From: Streptomyces natalensis ATCC 27448
GTDB lineage: Bacteria; Actinomycetota; Actinomycetes; Streptomycetales; Streptomycetaceae
NCBI RefSeq assembly: GCF_000935125.1
Contig: NZ_JRKI01000010.1
Span: 186,001 to 250,000 of the forward strand
Direction: 5' to 3'
DNA: 64,000 bases
Below the pieces are notes generated by a model that saw only the letters and a list, made by a program, of their open reading frames with translations, was not told the origin of the DNA and searched no databases. The position numbers were made by a program, and so were the translations under genes. Positions 28,812 to 37,864 of the stretch are shown here, piece after piece (the stretch's first letter is position 1; each line of letters starts with the position of its first letter).

Positions 28812-30146
28812 TCAGAGGCCGGGGATCCGCCCGTTGCGGAAGAGGTCCACGAAGATCTGGTGGTCGGCGCGGGCGCGGGCCCCGTAGGAGTGCGCGAAGT
28901 CCACCAGGAGCGGCGCGAAGCCGTCCTCGTCGGCCGCGAGGGCGGCGTCGATGGCGCGCTCGGTGGAGAACGGCACCAGCGAGTGGCCGCTCTCGTCGTC
29001 CGCGGCGGCGTGCATGGTGGCCGTCGCCCGCCCGAGGTCGGCGACCACGGCGGCGATCTCCTCCAGGTCGTCGATGTCCGACCAGTCCAGATCGACGGCG
29101 TACGGGGAGATCTCGGCGACCAGCTGGCCGGCGCCGTCCAGCTCGGTCCAGCCCAGCCACGGGTCGGCGTGGTCCTGGAGGGCGCGCTGGGAGATCACCG
29201 TGCGGTGGCCCTCGTGCTGGAAGTAGCCGCGGACCGCGGGGTCGGCGATGTGCCGGGAGACGGCCGGGGTCTGCGCCTGCTTCATGTAGATGACGACGTC
29301 GTTCTCCAGGGCGTCGCTGTTGCCCTCCAGCAGGATGTTGTACGAGGGCAGCCCGGCCGAGCCGATGCCGATGCCGCGGCGGCCGACGACGTCCTTGACC
29401 CGGTAGGAGTCCGGGCGGTCCAGGCTCGACTCCGGCAGCGTCTCCAGATAGCCGTCGAAGGCGGCGAGGACCTTGTAGCGGGTGGCCGCGTCCAGTTCGA
29501 CGCTGCCGCCGCCCTCGGCGAAGCGCCGTTCGAAGTCGCGGATCTCGGTCATCGACTCCAGGAGCCCGAAGCGGGTCAGCGAGCGGGCGTCGCGCAGCGC
29601 GTCCAGCAGCGGCCCCTCGGCGGTGTCCAGGGTGAAGGGCGGCACCTCGTCATCCTTGGCCCCGGAGGCCAGCGCGTGGATGCGCTCGCGGTAGGAGGCG
29701 GCGTAGATCCGCACCAGGCCGGTGATCTGCTCGTCGCTGAGCGCCTTGGCGTAGCCGATCAGTGCCACCGAGGCGGCGAAGCGCTTGAGGTCCCAGGTGA
29801 ACGGGCCGACGTACGCCTCGTCGAAGTCGTTGACGTTGAAGATCAGCCGGCCCGTGGCGTCCATGTAGGTGCCGAAGTTCTCGGCGTGCAGATCGCCGTG
29901 GATCCACACCCGGCCGGTGCGGTCGTCCAGGTAGGGACCGCTGTCCTTGCCGTCCTCCAGGTCCTTGTAGAACAGGCAGGCGGTGCCCCGGTAGAAGGCG
30001 AACGCCGAGGCGGCCATCTTCCGGAACTTGACGCGGAAGGCCGCGGGGTCGGCGGTGAGCAGCTCTCCGAAGGCGGTGTCGAAGACGGCGAGGATCTCCT
30101 CGCCGCGCTGTGCGGCGTCCGGTGCCGGGGCGTGCGGGGACGGCAT
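28812..30146 (-). CDS. DUF2252 family protein
   Basis: The product is 444 aa of the DUF2252 family, which has a kinase-like/aminoglycoside-phosphotransferase-like core. Visible motifs are FYRGTACLFYKDL, HGDLHAENFGTYM (catalytic-loop-like) and FNVNDFDEAYVGPFTWDLKRFAASVAL (metal-binding-loop-like), followed by helical regions. Its substrate is unknown. ATG 30,146 has AGGAGG 12 bases upstream, an unusually good ribosome site. It is divergent from dnaE, with 224 bp between them. Confidence 0.85.
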   Translation of the reverse strand: MPSPHAPAPDAAQRGEEILAVFDTAFGELLTADPAAFRVKFRKMAASAFAFYRGTACLFYKDLEDGKDSGPYLDDRTGRVWIHGDLHAENFGTYMDATGRLIFNVNDFDEAYVGPFTWDLKRFAASVALIGYAKALSDEQITGLVRIYAASYRERIHALASGAKDDEVPPFTLDTAEGPLLDALRDARSLTRFGLLESMTEIRDFERRFAEGGGSVELDAATRYKVLAAFDGYLETLPESSLDRPDSYRVKDVVGRRGIGIGSAGLPSYNILLEGNSDALENDVVIYMKQAQTPAVSRHIADPAVRGYFQHEGHRTVISQRALQDHADPWLGWTELDGAGQLVAEISPYAVDLDWSDIDDLEEIAAVVADLGRATATMHAAADDESGHSLVPFSTERAIDAALAADEDGFAPLLVDFAHSYGARARADHQIFVDLFRNGRIPGL

Positions 30147-30370
30147 CGCTGGGTGCCTCCTGATGTGCGGGAGATGTGCGGAAGAGGGGTAAGCGGATCC
30201 ATGACGGATTGCGATCGATGAGTGTCCGCGATTGTTCGTTATGGATCTGCGAATGACAACGGGCGAGGCTACTCGGGAGTGCCCGCATCGATCACTCGGG
30301 AGCGGTCGATTGTCGGCGCGGAGTCGTAGACTTCGAGACCGCCGTACCGATCCTCTGGAGGTCCCTCGCC

Positions 30371-33300
30371 GTGGCCAAGCCGCCCTTCACGCACCTGCAC
30401 GTCCACACCCAGTACTCGCTGCTGGACGGTGCCGCGCGGCTGAGCGACATGTTCACTGCGTGCAAGGACATGGGCATGACGCATATCGCCATGTCCGACC
30501 ACGGCAACCTCCACGGCGCCTACGACTTCTTCCATTCGGCGAAGAAGGCCGACGTGACCCCGATCATCGGCATCGAGGCATACGTGGCCCCCGAGTCGCG
30601 CCGCAACAAGCGCAAGATCCAGTGGGGTCAGCCGCACCAGAAGCGCGATGACGTCTCCGGTTCCGGTGGTTACACCCACAAAACCATCTGGGCGGCGAAC
30701 AAAACCGGTCTGCACAACCTCTTCCGGCTCTCCTCCGACGCCTACGCCGAGGGCTGGCTCCAGAAGTGGCCCCGGATGGACAAGGAGACCATCTCCCAGT
30801 GGTCGGAGGGCCTGATCGCCTCCACCGGCTGCCCCTCCGGCGAGCTCCAGACCCGGCTGCGCCTGGGCCAGTACGACGAGGCCCTGAAGTCCGCCGCCGA
30901 ATACCAGGACATCTTCGGCAAGGACCGGTATTTCCTGGAGCTGATGGACCACGGCATCGAGATCGAGCGCCGGGTCCGCGACGGCCTGCTGGAGATCGGC
31001 AAGAAGCTCGACATCCCGCCGCTGGTCACCAACGACTCGCACTACACCTACGCCCACGAGTCCACCGCGCACGACGCCCTGCTGTGCATCCAGACCGGCA
31101 AGAACCTCTCCGACCCGGACCGCTTCCGCTTCGACGGCACCGGCTACTACCTCAAGTCCACCGAGGAGATGTACGCCATCGACTCCTCGGACGCCTGGCA
31201 GCAGGGCTGCGACAACACCCGCCTGATCGCCGACCAGATCGACGTCAGCGGGATGTTCGAAAAGCGCGACCTGATGCCCAAGTTCGAGATCCCGGAGGCG
31301 GGCTACACCGAGGTCACCTGGTTCAAGGAGGAAGTGCGCCGCGGTATGAACCGCCGCTTCCCCGGCGGCGTCCCCGAGGACCGCCAGCGCCAGGCCGAGT
31401 ACGAGATGGACGTCATCATCCAGATGGGGTTCCCCGGCTACTTCCTCGTCGTCGCCGACTTCATCATGTGGGCCAAGAACAACGGCATCGCGGTCGGCCC
31501 CGGCCGTGGCTCCGCGGCCGGTTCGATCGTCGCGTACGCCATGGGCATCACCGACCTCGACCCGATCGAGCACGGGCTGATCTTCGAGCGGTTCCTCAAC
31601 CCCGAGCGCGTCTCCATGCCCGATGTCGACATCGACTTCGACGAGCGCAGGCGCGTCGAAGTCATCCGGTACGTCACGGAAAAGTACGGCGCCGACAAGG
31701 TCGCCATGATCGGCACCTACGGCAAGATCAAGGCCAAGAACGCCATCAAGGACTCCGCCCGCGTGCTGGGCTACCCGTACGCGATGGGCGACCGCCTCAC
31801 CAAGGCCATGCCCGCCGACGTCCTGGGCAAGGGCATCGACCTCTCCGGCATCACGGACCCCAAGCACCCCCGCTACAGCGAGGCCGGCGAGATCCGGGGG
31901 ATGTACGAGAACGAACCCGACGTGAAGAAGGTCATCGACACCGCCAAGGGCGTCGAGGGCCTGGTGCGCCAGATGGGCGTGCACGCGGCCGGCGTGATCA
32001 TGTCCAGCGAGCCGATCGTCGACCACGCCCCGGTCTGGGTCCGGCACACCGACGGCGTGACCATCACACAGTGGGACTACCCGCAGTGCGAATCGCTCGG
32101 CCTGCTGAAGATGGACTTCCTGGGCCTGCGCAACCTCACCATCATGGACGACGCCGTCAAGATGGTGAAGAAGAACAAGGGCGTCGATCTGGAGCTGCTG
32201 TCCGTACCGCTCGACGACCCCAAGACCTTCGAGCTGCTGTGCCGCGGTGACACCCTGGGTGTCTTCCAGTTCGACGGCGGCCCGATGCGGTCGCTGCTGC
32301 GCCAGATGCAGCCCGACAACTTCGAGGACATTTCCGCCGTCTCGGCCCTCTACCGGCCCGGCCCGATGGGCATGAACTCGCACATCAACTACGCCGAGCG
32401 CAAGAACGGCCGCCAGGAGATCACCCCGATCCACCCGGAGCTGGAAGAGCCGCTCAAGGAGACCCTCGGCCTGACCTACGGCCTGATCGTCTACCAGGAG
32501 CAGGTGCAGAAGGCCGCCCAGATCATCGCCGGGTACTCGCTCGGCGAGGCCGACATCCTGCGCCGCGTCATGGGCAAGAAGAAGCCCGAGGAACTGGCGA
32601 AGAACTTCGTGCTCTTCCAGGAGGGCGCGAAGAAGAAGGGCTTCTCCGACCAGGCCATCCAGGCCCTGTGGGACGTCCTGGTCCCCTTCGCCGGCTACGC
32701 CTTCAACAAGGCGCACTCCTCCGCGTACGGCCTGGTCACCTACTGGACCGCCTATCTCAAGGCGAACTACCCGGCCGAGTACATGTCCGCGCTGCTCACC
32801 TCGGTCCGCGACGACAAGGACAAGTCCGCGGTCTATCTCAACGAGTGCCGCAAGATGGGCATCAAGGTGCTGCCGCCGAACGTCAACGAATCCGAGGCCA
32901 ACTTCGCGGCCCAGGGCGATGACGTGATCCTCTTCGGCCTGACCGCGGTCCGTAACGTCGGCCAGAACGTCGTCGACTCGATCATCCGCTGCCGCAAGGC
33001 GAAGGGGAAGTACTCCTCCTTCCCCGACTACCTCGACAAGGTCGACGCGGTCGTCTGCAACAAGCGCACCACCGAATCGCTGATCAAGGCCGGCGCCTTC
33101 GACGAGCTGGGGCACACCCGCAAGGGCCTGACGGCGCACTACGAGCCGATGATCGACAACGTGGTGCAGGTCAAGCGCAAGGAGGCCGAGGGGCAGTTCG
33201 ACCTCTTCGGCGGGATGGGCGACGACACCGCGGACGACGGCCCCGGCTTCGGGCTGGACATCGAGTTCTCCGACGTCGAATGGGACAAGACCTACCTCCT

Positions 33301-33916
33301 GGCCCAGGAGCGCGAGATGCTCGGTCTCTACGTCTCCGACCACCCGCTCTTCGGCCTCGAACACGTCCTGAGCGACAAGGCGGACGCCGCCATCTCCCAG
33401 CTGACCGGCGGCGATTACTCCGACGGCTCCATCGTCACCATCGGCGGCATCATCTCGGGCCTCCAGCGCAAGATGACCAAACAGGGCAACGCCTGGGCCA
33501 TCGCCACCGTCGAGGACCTGGCCGGCTCCCTGGACTGCATGTTCTTCCCGGCGACCTATCAGCTGGTGTCCACCCAGCTCGTCGAGGACACGATCGTCTT
33601 CGTCAAGGGCCGCCTCGACAAGCGCGAGGACGTCCCGCGGCTGGTCGCCATGGAGATGATGGTCCCCGACCTCTCGGAGGCGGGCACCAACGCCCCGGTG
33701 ACGATCACCATCCCGACGGTCAAGGTCACCCCGCCGATGGTCGAGAAGCTCGGCGAGGTGCTCAGCAGCCACCGCGGCTCGACGGAGGTCCGCATCAAGC
33801 TGCTGGGCACCCGCAAGACGACCGTGCTGCGCCTGGACCGCCACCGGGTCACCGCCGACCCGTCCCTCTTCGGCGATCTGAAGGTGCTGCTGGGCCCGTC
33901 CTGCCTGGCGGGCTGA
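30371..33916 (+). CDS. dnaE: DNA polymerase III alpha subunit DnaE1
   Basis: Replicative polymerase catalytic subunit, 1181 aa. The N-terminal PHP domain (FTHLHVHTQYSLLDGAARL, MSDHGNLHGAYDF) probably provides metal-dependent proofreading in actinobacterial DnaE1. The Pol3 palm motifs GPGRGSAAGSIVAY and MPDVDIDFDERRR carry the catalytic Asp residues. Next come the tandem HhH/beta-binding region and an OB domain (IVTIGGIISGLQRKMTKQGNAWAIATVED). The GTG start is preceded by GGAGG nine bases away. A terminator follows. Confidence 0.98.
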   Translation: MAKPPFTHLHVHTQYSLLDGAARLSDMFTACKDMGMTHIAMSDHGNLHGAYDFFHSAKKADVTPIIGIEAYVAPESRRNKRKIQWGQPHQKRDDVSGSGGYTHKTIWAANKTGLHNLFRLSSDAYAEGWLQKWPRMDKETISQWSEGLIASTGCPSGELQTRLRLGQYDEALKSAAEYQDIFGKDRYFLELMDHGIEIERRVRDGLLEIGKKLDIPPLVTNDSHYTYAHESTAHDALLCIQTGKNLSDPDRFRFDGTGYYLKSTEEMYAIDSSDAWQQGCDNTRLIADQIDVSGMFEKRDLMPKFEIPEAGYTEVTWFKEEVRRGMNRRFPGGVPEDRQRQAEYEMDVIIQMGFPGYFLVVADFIMWAKNNGIAVGPGRGSAAGSIVAYAMGITDLDPIEHGLIFERFLNPERVSMPDVDIDFDERRRVEVIRYVTEKYGADKVAMIGTYGKIKAKNAIKDSARVLGYPYAMGDRLTKAMPADVLGKGIDLSGITDPKHPRYSEAGEIRGMYENEPDVKKVIDTAKGVEGLVRQMGVHAAGVIMSSEPIVDHAPVWVRHTDGVTITQWDYPQCESLGLLKMDFLGLRNLTIMDDAVKMVKKNKGVDLELLSVPLDDPKTFELLCRGDTLGVFQFDGGPMRSLLRQMQPDNFEDISAVSALYRPGPMGMNSHINYAERKNGRQEITPIHPELEEPLKETLGLTYGLIVYQEQVQKAAQIIAGYSLGEADILRRVMGKKKPEELAKNFVLFQEGAKKKGFSDQAIQALWDVLVPFAGYAFNKAHSSAYGLVTYWTAYLKANYPAEYMSALLTSVRDDKDKSAVYLNECRKMGIKVLPPNVNESEANFAAQGDDVILFGLTAVRNVGQNVVDSIIRCRKAKGKYSSFPDYLDKVDAVVCNKRTTESLIKAGAFDELGHTRKGLTAHYEPMIDNVVQVKRKEAEGQFDLFGGMGDDTADDGPGFGLDIEFSDVEWDKTYLLAQEREMLGLYVSDHPLFGLEHVLSDKADAAISQLTGGDYSDGSIVTIGGIISGLQRKMTKQGNAWAIATVEDLAGSLDCMFFPATYQLVSTQLVEDTIVFVKGRLDKREDVPRLVAMEMMVPDLSEAGTNAPVTITIPTVKVTPPMVEKLGEVLSSHRGSTEVRIKLLGTRKTTVLRLDRHRVTADPSLFGDLKVLLGPSCLAG

Positions 33917-33952
33917 GCCGGGAGCCCGGGCAGGACCGTGTCATGCCGCGCC

Positions 33953-33984
33953 GAGGGGCGCGCCCGCAGCCGGGCGCGCCCCTC
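33953..33984 (+). terminator. Terminator after dnaE
   Basis: GAGGGGCGCGCCCG (33,953-33,966) pairs perfectly with CGGGCGCGCCCCTC (33,971-33,984) around a 4-base loop. It lies between the convergent dnaE and the small minus-strand gene and may serve both. Confidence 0.85.
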
Positions 33985-34003
33985 AACTCATACTCGAATC
34001 ACG

Positions 34004-34174
34004 TCAGTTGTGGCCGAACCGCCGCTGATGCTTACGGGCGACATCGGCCGGGCTGCCCTGGGCGTGCGCCTGGGGCTGGGAGATGGCCTCGATGGTCGAT
34101 TTCTCGGCCGCCTGCTGGCCGCGTTCGGCCGGACTGCTCTTCTGCTGCTTGCGTTCCTTCTTGCTCTTGGCCAT
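34004..34174 (-). CDS. Small basic protein, 56 aa, unknown function
   Basis: Starts at ATG 34,174 with a perfect AGGAGG 7 bases upstream (GGAGGCACGGCC then ATG). The product is highly charged: MAKSKKERKQQKSSPAERGQ at the N-terminus and RKHQRRFGHN at the C-terminus. It has no hydrophobic segment and no cysteine. The excellent ribosome site, Lys/Arg content and own terminator support a real gene. It might bind nucleic acid, but nothing in the sequence proves that. The longer frame upstream (to 34,297) is not needed. Confidence 0.75.
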   Translation of the reverse strand: MAKSKKERKQQKSSPAERGQQAAEKSTIEAISQPQAHAQGSPADVARKHQRRFGHN

Positions 34175-34470
34175 GGCCGTGCCTCCTGAGGGGGATCCTG
34201 GATCGGGACCGGGATCAGAGTTACACGGCACGACAAAAGCCGCATTTCGGGCAATTACTGTGCGTGAGAGGGGGCGTGAGGCGCCGTATCCCGCCAATGC
34301 TCACCACTTGCACCGAACTTCCCCGCCGAATCCGCCACGCCGATGATCCAGACGGGGCAGATAACACCCGTACGGTCGGGCAGACTCGAGGGAAAGCCGA
34401 AGAGAAACTCGTGCCACGGGCCGAGCCGGGGGGCGTCCGGACTTCAGCACCTCAGGGAAGAGGGTGGAAC
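34175..34470. other. Divergent intergenic region, small basic protein / NYN protein
   Basis: This 296-bp stretch separates two divergently transcribed genes and should hold both promoters. It is less GC-rich than the genes around it (for example ACTGTGCGTGAG near 34,258). I see no further gene and no clear repeat. Confidence 0.5.
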
Positions 34471-35778
34471 GTGGATCGCTGCGTCGTCCTGGTGGACGCC
34501 GGTTATTTGCTGGGCGCCGCCGCGAGTCTGCTCGCGGGAGAGCCCGCCCGCGCCCGGATCACCGTCGATCACACCGCCCTCATCCAGGGCCTGCGCCAGC
34601 GTGCCGAGGCCGATACGGAACGGCCCCTGCTGCGCATCTACTGGTTCGACGGCGCCCCCGACCGCGTCCCCCAGCCCGAACACCGCAGACTGCGCGTGAT
34701 GCCCCGGGTCACCGTCCGGCTGGGTGCCCTGACCCGCAGCGACGGCCGCTGGGCGCAGAAGGGCGTGGACGCCGCCATGCACGCCGAGCTGACCGAGCTC
34801 GCCCGCAACCGCGCCTGCTCCGACATCGTCCTGGTCACCGGCGACGGCGATCTGCTGCCCGGACTGATGTCGGCCAAGGAACACGGCGTGGCCGTCCACC
34901 TGTGGGCCGTCCAGGCCGCCGACGGCGACTACAACCAGTCCGAGGACCTGGTCGCCGAGGCCGACGAACGACGGGTGCTCGACCGGACCTGGATCACCCG
35001 CGCGGTACGTGCCAAGGAACTCGGCGGGCCCTGCGCCACGCCGCCCGCCCCGCGCCCCGAGATCGCCGCCATCCTCTCCGCCCCGCTGCCCGAGTCCGCC
35101 GTCGCCGCGGCCGCGGCGGCCGCCGCCGGCGCGGACTCCGACGGCCCCGCCCACGAACGCGGCGGCAGCAACGGCACCGCCCGCCCCGCCGCCGACGGCC
35201 GCGACGAGGCGAACGCCGGCCCGTCCGCCTCCGGGTCCTCCCGCGTCGTGCCCACCCCCAAGGACCTCGCCGGCCTCGGCCGCACCCACGCCGCGCCCCA
35301 GGGCAACGGAAACGGCAACGGCAACGGCAACGGGAACGGCACCCAGGTGCCCGCCCCCTCCGCCACCCTGCGCTGGTCCTCCGACAAGGGCTGGGCCGAA
35401 CGCGGCCCCGTCGGCGAACCGTCCGAGACCGCCTCCCTGCCCACCCTCGCCCAGCTCACCAGCGCCGAACAGCGCTGGGCCGACCGCGAGGAGGACATCA
35501 CCGCCGTCAGCGGCGACCCCTTCGAGGTCGGCCAGGTCTTCGCCCGCCGCTGGACCGACCGGCTCACCGACACCGCCCACCTCCAGCAGCTCTCCACCGA
35601 GTACCCCCGCATCCCGCACCGCATCGACGGCGAACTGCTGCGCTACGCCGCCCGCTTCGGCCTGCTCGCCCACAAGGACGACCAGATCGACGAACACGAC
35701 CGCTACGCCATCCGGGCCGGATTCTGGCGCGAAGTCGATCTGCGCACGGCGGCCGAACACGCACCGGCCGGTGACTGA
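34471..35778 (+). CDS. NYN-domain (PIN-like) putative ribonuclease with C-terminal winged-helix-like region
   Basis: The product is 435 aa. The N-terminal ~170 residues form a NYN/LabA-like domain: CVVLVDAGYLLG, LRIYWFDGAPD, QKGVDAAMHAELTELA and the conserved IVLVTGDGDLLPG, with the acidic residues expected for metal binding. A long disordered Ala/Pro/Gly linker includes a run of Asn-Gly repeats (35,305-35,340). A conserved C-terminal block (FEVGQVFARRWTDRL...LLRYAARFGL) resembles an OST-HTH/LOTUS-like module, tentatively. GTG 34,471 follows GAAGAGGGTGG. RNA processing is inferred from the fold. Confidence 0.82.
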   Translation: MDRCVVLVDAGYLLGAAASLLAGEPARARITVDHTALIQGLRQRAEADTERPLLRIYWFDGAPDRVPQPEHRRLRVMPRVTVRLGALTRSDGRWAQKGVDAAMHAELTELARNRACSDIVLVTGDGDLLPGLMSAKEHGVAVHLWAVQAADGDYNQSEDLVAEADERRVLDRTWITRAVRAKELGGPCATPPAPRPEIAAILSAPLPESAVAAAAAAAAGADSDGPAHERGGSNGTARPAADGRDEANAGPSASGSSRVVPTPKDLAGLGRTHAAPQGNGNGNGNGNGNGTQVPAPSATLRWSSDKGWAERGPVGEPSETASLPTLAQLTSAEQRWADREEDITAVSGDPFEVGQVFARRWTDRLTDTAHLQQLSTEYPRIPHRIDGELLRYAARFGLLAHKDDQIDEHDRYAIRAGFWREVDLRTAAEHAPAGD

Positions 35779-35839
35779 GTCCGTTCCCCCAGTGCCCCGC
35801 GGACCGGGGGCTCCTCCGGGCCGCGTACCCTCGTAGCTC

Positions 35840-36850
35840 GTGAGGACGGGCGCAAAACAGGTGGACCGCGGCGCGGCGGCATGCACGGTGCGGGACCTGG
35901 TCAAGACCTACCCGGCGGCGCGCGGGCGGCGCGGGGCGGACCGGGGGCCCGCCGTGCGCGCCAGCGACGGCATCAGCCTGGACGTACGGCGCGGCGAGAT
36001 CTTCGGGCTGCTCGGCCCCAACGGCGCCGGCAAGTCCACCCTGGTACGCCAGCTGACCGGACTGCTGCGCCCCGACTCCGGCACCATCCGCGTCCTCGGC
36101 CACGACCTCGTACGCCACCCCGAACGCGCCGCCCGGCTGCTGGGCTATCTCGGCCAGGAGTCCACCGCCCTGGACGAGATGACCGTCGCGCTCGCCGTGG
36201 AGACCACCGGGCGGCTGCGCGGCCTGGACGCCGCCGGGGCCCGCAGCGCACGCGATGCGGTGCTCACCGAACTGGGTCTGACCGGCATCGCCGCCCGCCC
36301 CCTCAAGAAGCTCTCCGGCGGCCAGCGCCGGCTGGCCTGCTTCGCGACCGTGCTGATCGGCGAGCGGCCGCTGCTGGTCCTGGACGAGCCGACCACCGGG
36401 ATGGACCCGGTCGCGCGCCGCGCCGTATGGGCCGCGGTCGACCGCCGCCGCGCCGAGCGGGGCGCCACCGTCGTCCTGGTCACCCACAACGTCCTGGAGG
36501 CCGAGAGCGTGCTCGACCGGGTCGCGGTGATCGACCGGGGCCGGGTCATCGCCTGCGATACGCCCGGCGGCCTGAAGGAACGCGTCGCCGACGAGGTCCG
36601 CCTCGAACTGGTCTGGCGCGACCGGCCGCCCCTGGACGTCGCCGAGGTCGCCGCCCTGCGCCCGGCCGCCCAGGTCTCCGGCCGCCGCTGGACCCTGCGC
36701 CTGCCGGCCGACGAGGCCCGCGCCGCGGTCTCGGCCGTGACCACCGGCCCCGCCTTCGCCGCCCTGGACGACTTCACCTTCGCCACGCCGAGCCTGGAGG
36801 ACGTCTATCTCTCCCTCGGCGGCCGCGGCCAGGGGCTGGTCAAGGCATGA
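35840..36850 (+). CDS. ABC transporter ATP-binding protein
   Basis: The product is 336 aa. Walker A GPNGAGKST, the Q-loop region YLGQES, signature LSGGQRR, Walker B LLVLDEPTTGMD and the H-loop LVTHN are intact, followed by a ~90-residue C-terminal domain typical of drug/antibiotic (DrrA-type) exporters. TACCCT ends eight bases before GTG 35,840, so the mRNA is probably leaderless. Its stop overlaps an ATG that opens a 7-codon mini-ORF leading into the permease gene. The exported substrate is unknown. Confidence 0.9.
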   Translation: MRTGAKQVDRGAAACTVRDLVKTYPAARGRRGADRGPAVRASDGISLDVRRGEIFGLLGPNGAGKSTLVRQLTGLLRPDSGTIRVLGHDLVRHPERAARLLGYLGQESTALDEMTVALAVETTGRLRGLDAAGARSARDAVLTELGLTGIAARPLKKLSGGQRRLACFATVLIGERPLLVLDEPTTGMDPVARRAVWAAVDRRRAERGATVVLVTHNVLEAESVLDRVAVIDRGRVIACDTPGGLKERVADEVRLELVWRDRPPLDVAEVAALRPAAQVSGRRWTLRLPADEARAAVSAVTTGPAFAALDDFTFATPSLEDVYLSLGGRGQGLVKA

Positions 36851-36866
36851 AGGGACCGGTCACGGC

Positions 36867-37772
36867 ATGAAAGAGCGCACGGCGACGGGGGCGGCCAAGG
36901 GGGACGGCGCAGAGCACGAACACCAAGAAGGGCTGGATGACGGCGTGAGCGTGGTTCCCCCACAGGCGGCGGCTCCGGCCTCCCCAGGCACCGGAACGGG
37001 GCCCGACGACGAACCGGCCGCCCCGCTGGCGCCCCGCGCCCGGCTGCTGCCCGCGCTCGGCGCTGTCTACCGCGCCCAGCTCTCCCGCGCCCGGGTCGCC
37101 CGGATCCCGCTGCTGTTCGTCGCCACCTTCCAGTCCGTCGGGATCATGATCATGATGCGCGGGGTGGTCGACGGCGGCACCGAGGCCCGCTTCGTGGTCT
37201 CCGGCGCCAGCGTGCTGGTCGTCGCCTTCGTCGCGCTCAACCTCCTCGCCCAGTACTTCGGGCAGCTCCGGGCCGGCGGCGGACTCGACCACTACGCCAC
37301 GCTGCCGGTGCCGCCGGCCGCCGTGGTGCTGGGCGCGGCCGCCGCCTACGCCTCGTTCACCGTCCCCGGCGCCGTGGCCACCGCCCTGGCCGGCGGCGTC
37401 CTCTTCCGGCTGCCGATGGCGCATCTGTGGGTGCTGGCCGCGGTGATCCCGCTCTCCGGCGCCGCGCTCTCCGGCCTCGGCGCAGCCCTCGGACTGCTCG
37501 CCCCCCGCCAGGAGATCGCCACGCTCTGCGGCCAGCTGGGCATGTCGGCCGCCCTGCTGCTCGGCGTCCTGCCGCCCGGCGGGATGCCCACGGTGATCGA
37601 CTACGCCCGCGATCTGCTGCCCTCCACCTACGGGGTGGAGGCGCTCACCCGCAGCTTCGCGGCGCGCCCCGACTGGCTGATGGTCGGCGCCGACCTGGGC
37701 GTCTGCGCCGCCGTCGGCGTCCTCTCGCTCACCGCCGCGACCTGGGCGTACCGCCGCGCCGCGGCCCGCTGA
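36867..37772 (+). CDS. ABC-2 type transporter permease
   Basis: The product is 301 aa. A hydrophilic N-terminus of ~65 residues precedes six hydrophobic segments (for example IPLLFVATFQSVGIMIMM, ALLLGVLPPGG). It lies directly after the ATP-binding gene and surely forms the pore of that exporter. ATG 36,867 is reached through the mini-ORF ATG AAG GGA CCG GTC ACG GCA TGA (36,847-36,870), whose stop overlaps this start. A later start at GTG 36,945 would trim the odd N-terminus and cannot be excluded. Confidence 0.88.
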   Translation: MKERTATGAAKGDGAEHEHQEGLDDGVSVVPPQAAAPASPGTGTGPDDEPAAPLAPRARLLPALGAVYRAQLSRARVARIPLLFVATFQSVGIMIMMRGVVDGGTEARFVVSGASVLVVAFVALNLLAQYFGQLRAGGGLDHYATLPVPPAAVVLGAAAAYASFTVPGAVATALAGGVLFRLPMAHLWVLAAVIPLSGAALSGLGAALGLLAPRQEIATLCGQLGMSAALLLGVLPPGGMPTVIDYARDLLPSTYGVEALTRSFAARPDWLMVGADLGVCAAVGVLSLTAATWAYRRAAAR

Positions 37773-37864
37773 CGGCGGCCCTGGCGTCCCACCGACCTCT
37801 TTCATTCCTGCCCACCCTCCTCCCCTCTTCCCGCCCCGGCGCGCCGACCTGGCACGATGACGGG

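Noticed and set aside
30269..33844. 1191-aa open frame on the minus strand opposite dnaE
   Set aside because: Antisense shadow of dnaE caused by high GC3; its composition (Val/Gly/Asp/His/Leu) is typical of such shadows.
35305..35340. Regular GGCAAC repeats considered as a CRISPR or regulatory repeat
   Set aside because: They are in frame within a coding region as Asn-Gly codons and have no spacers.
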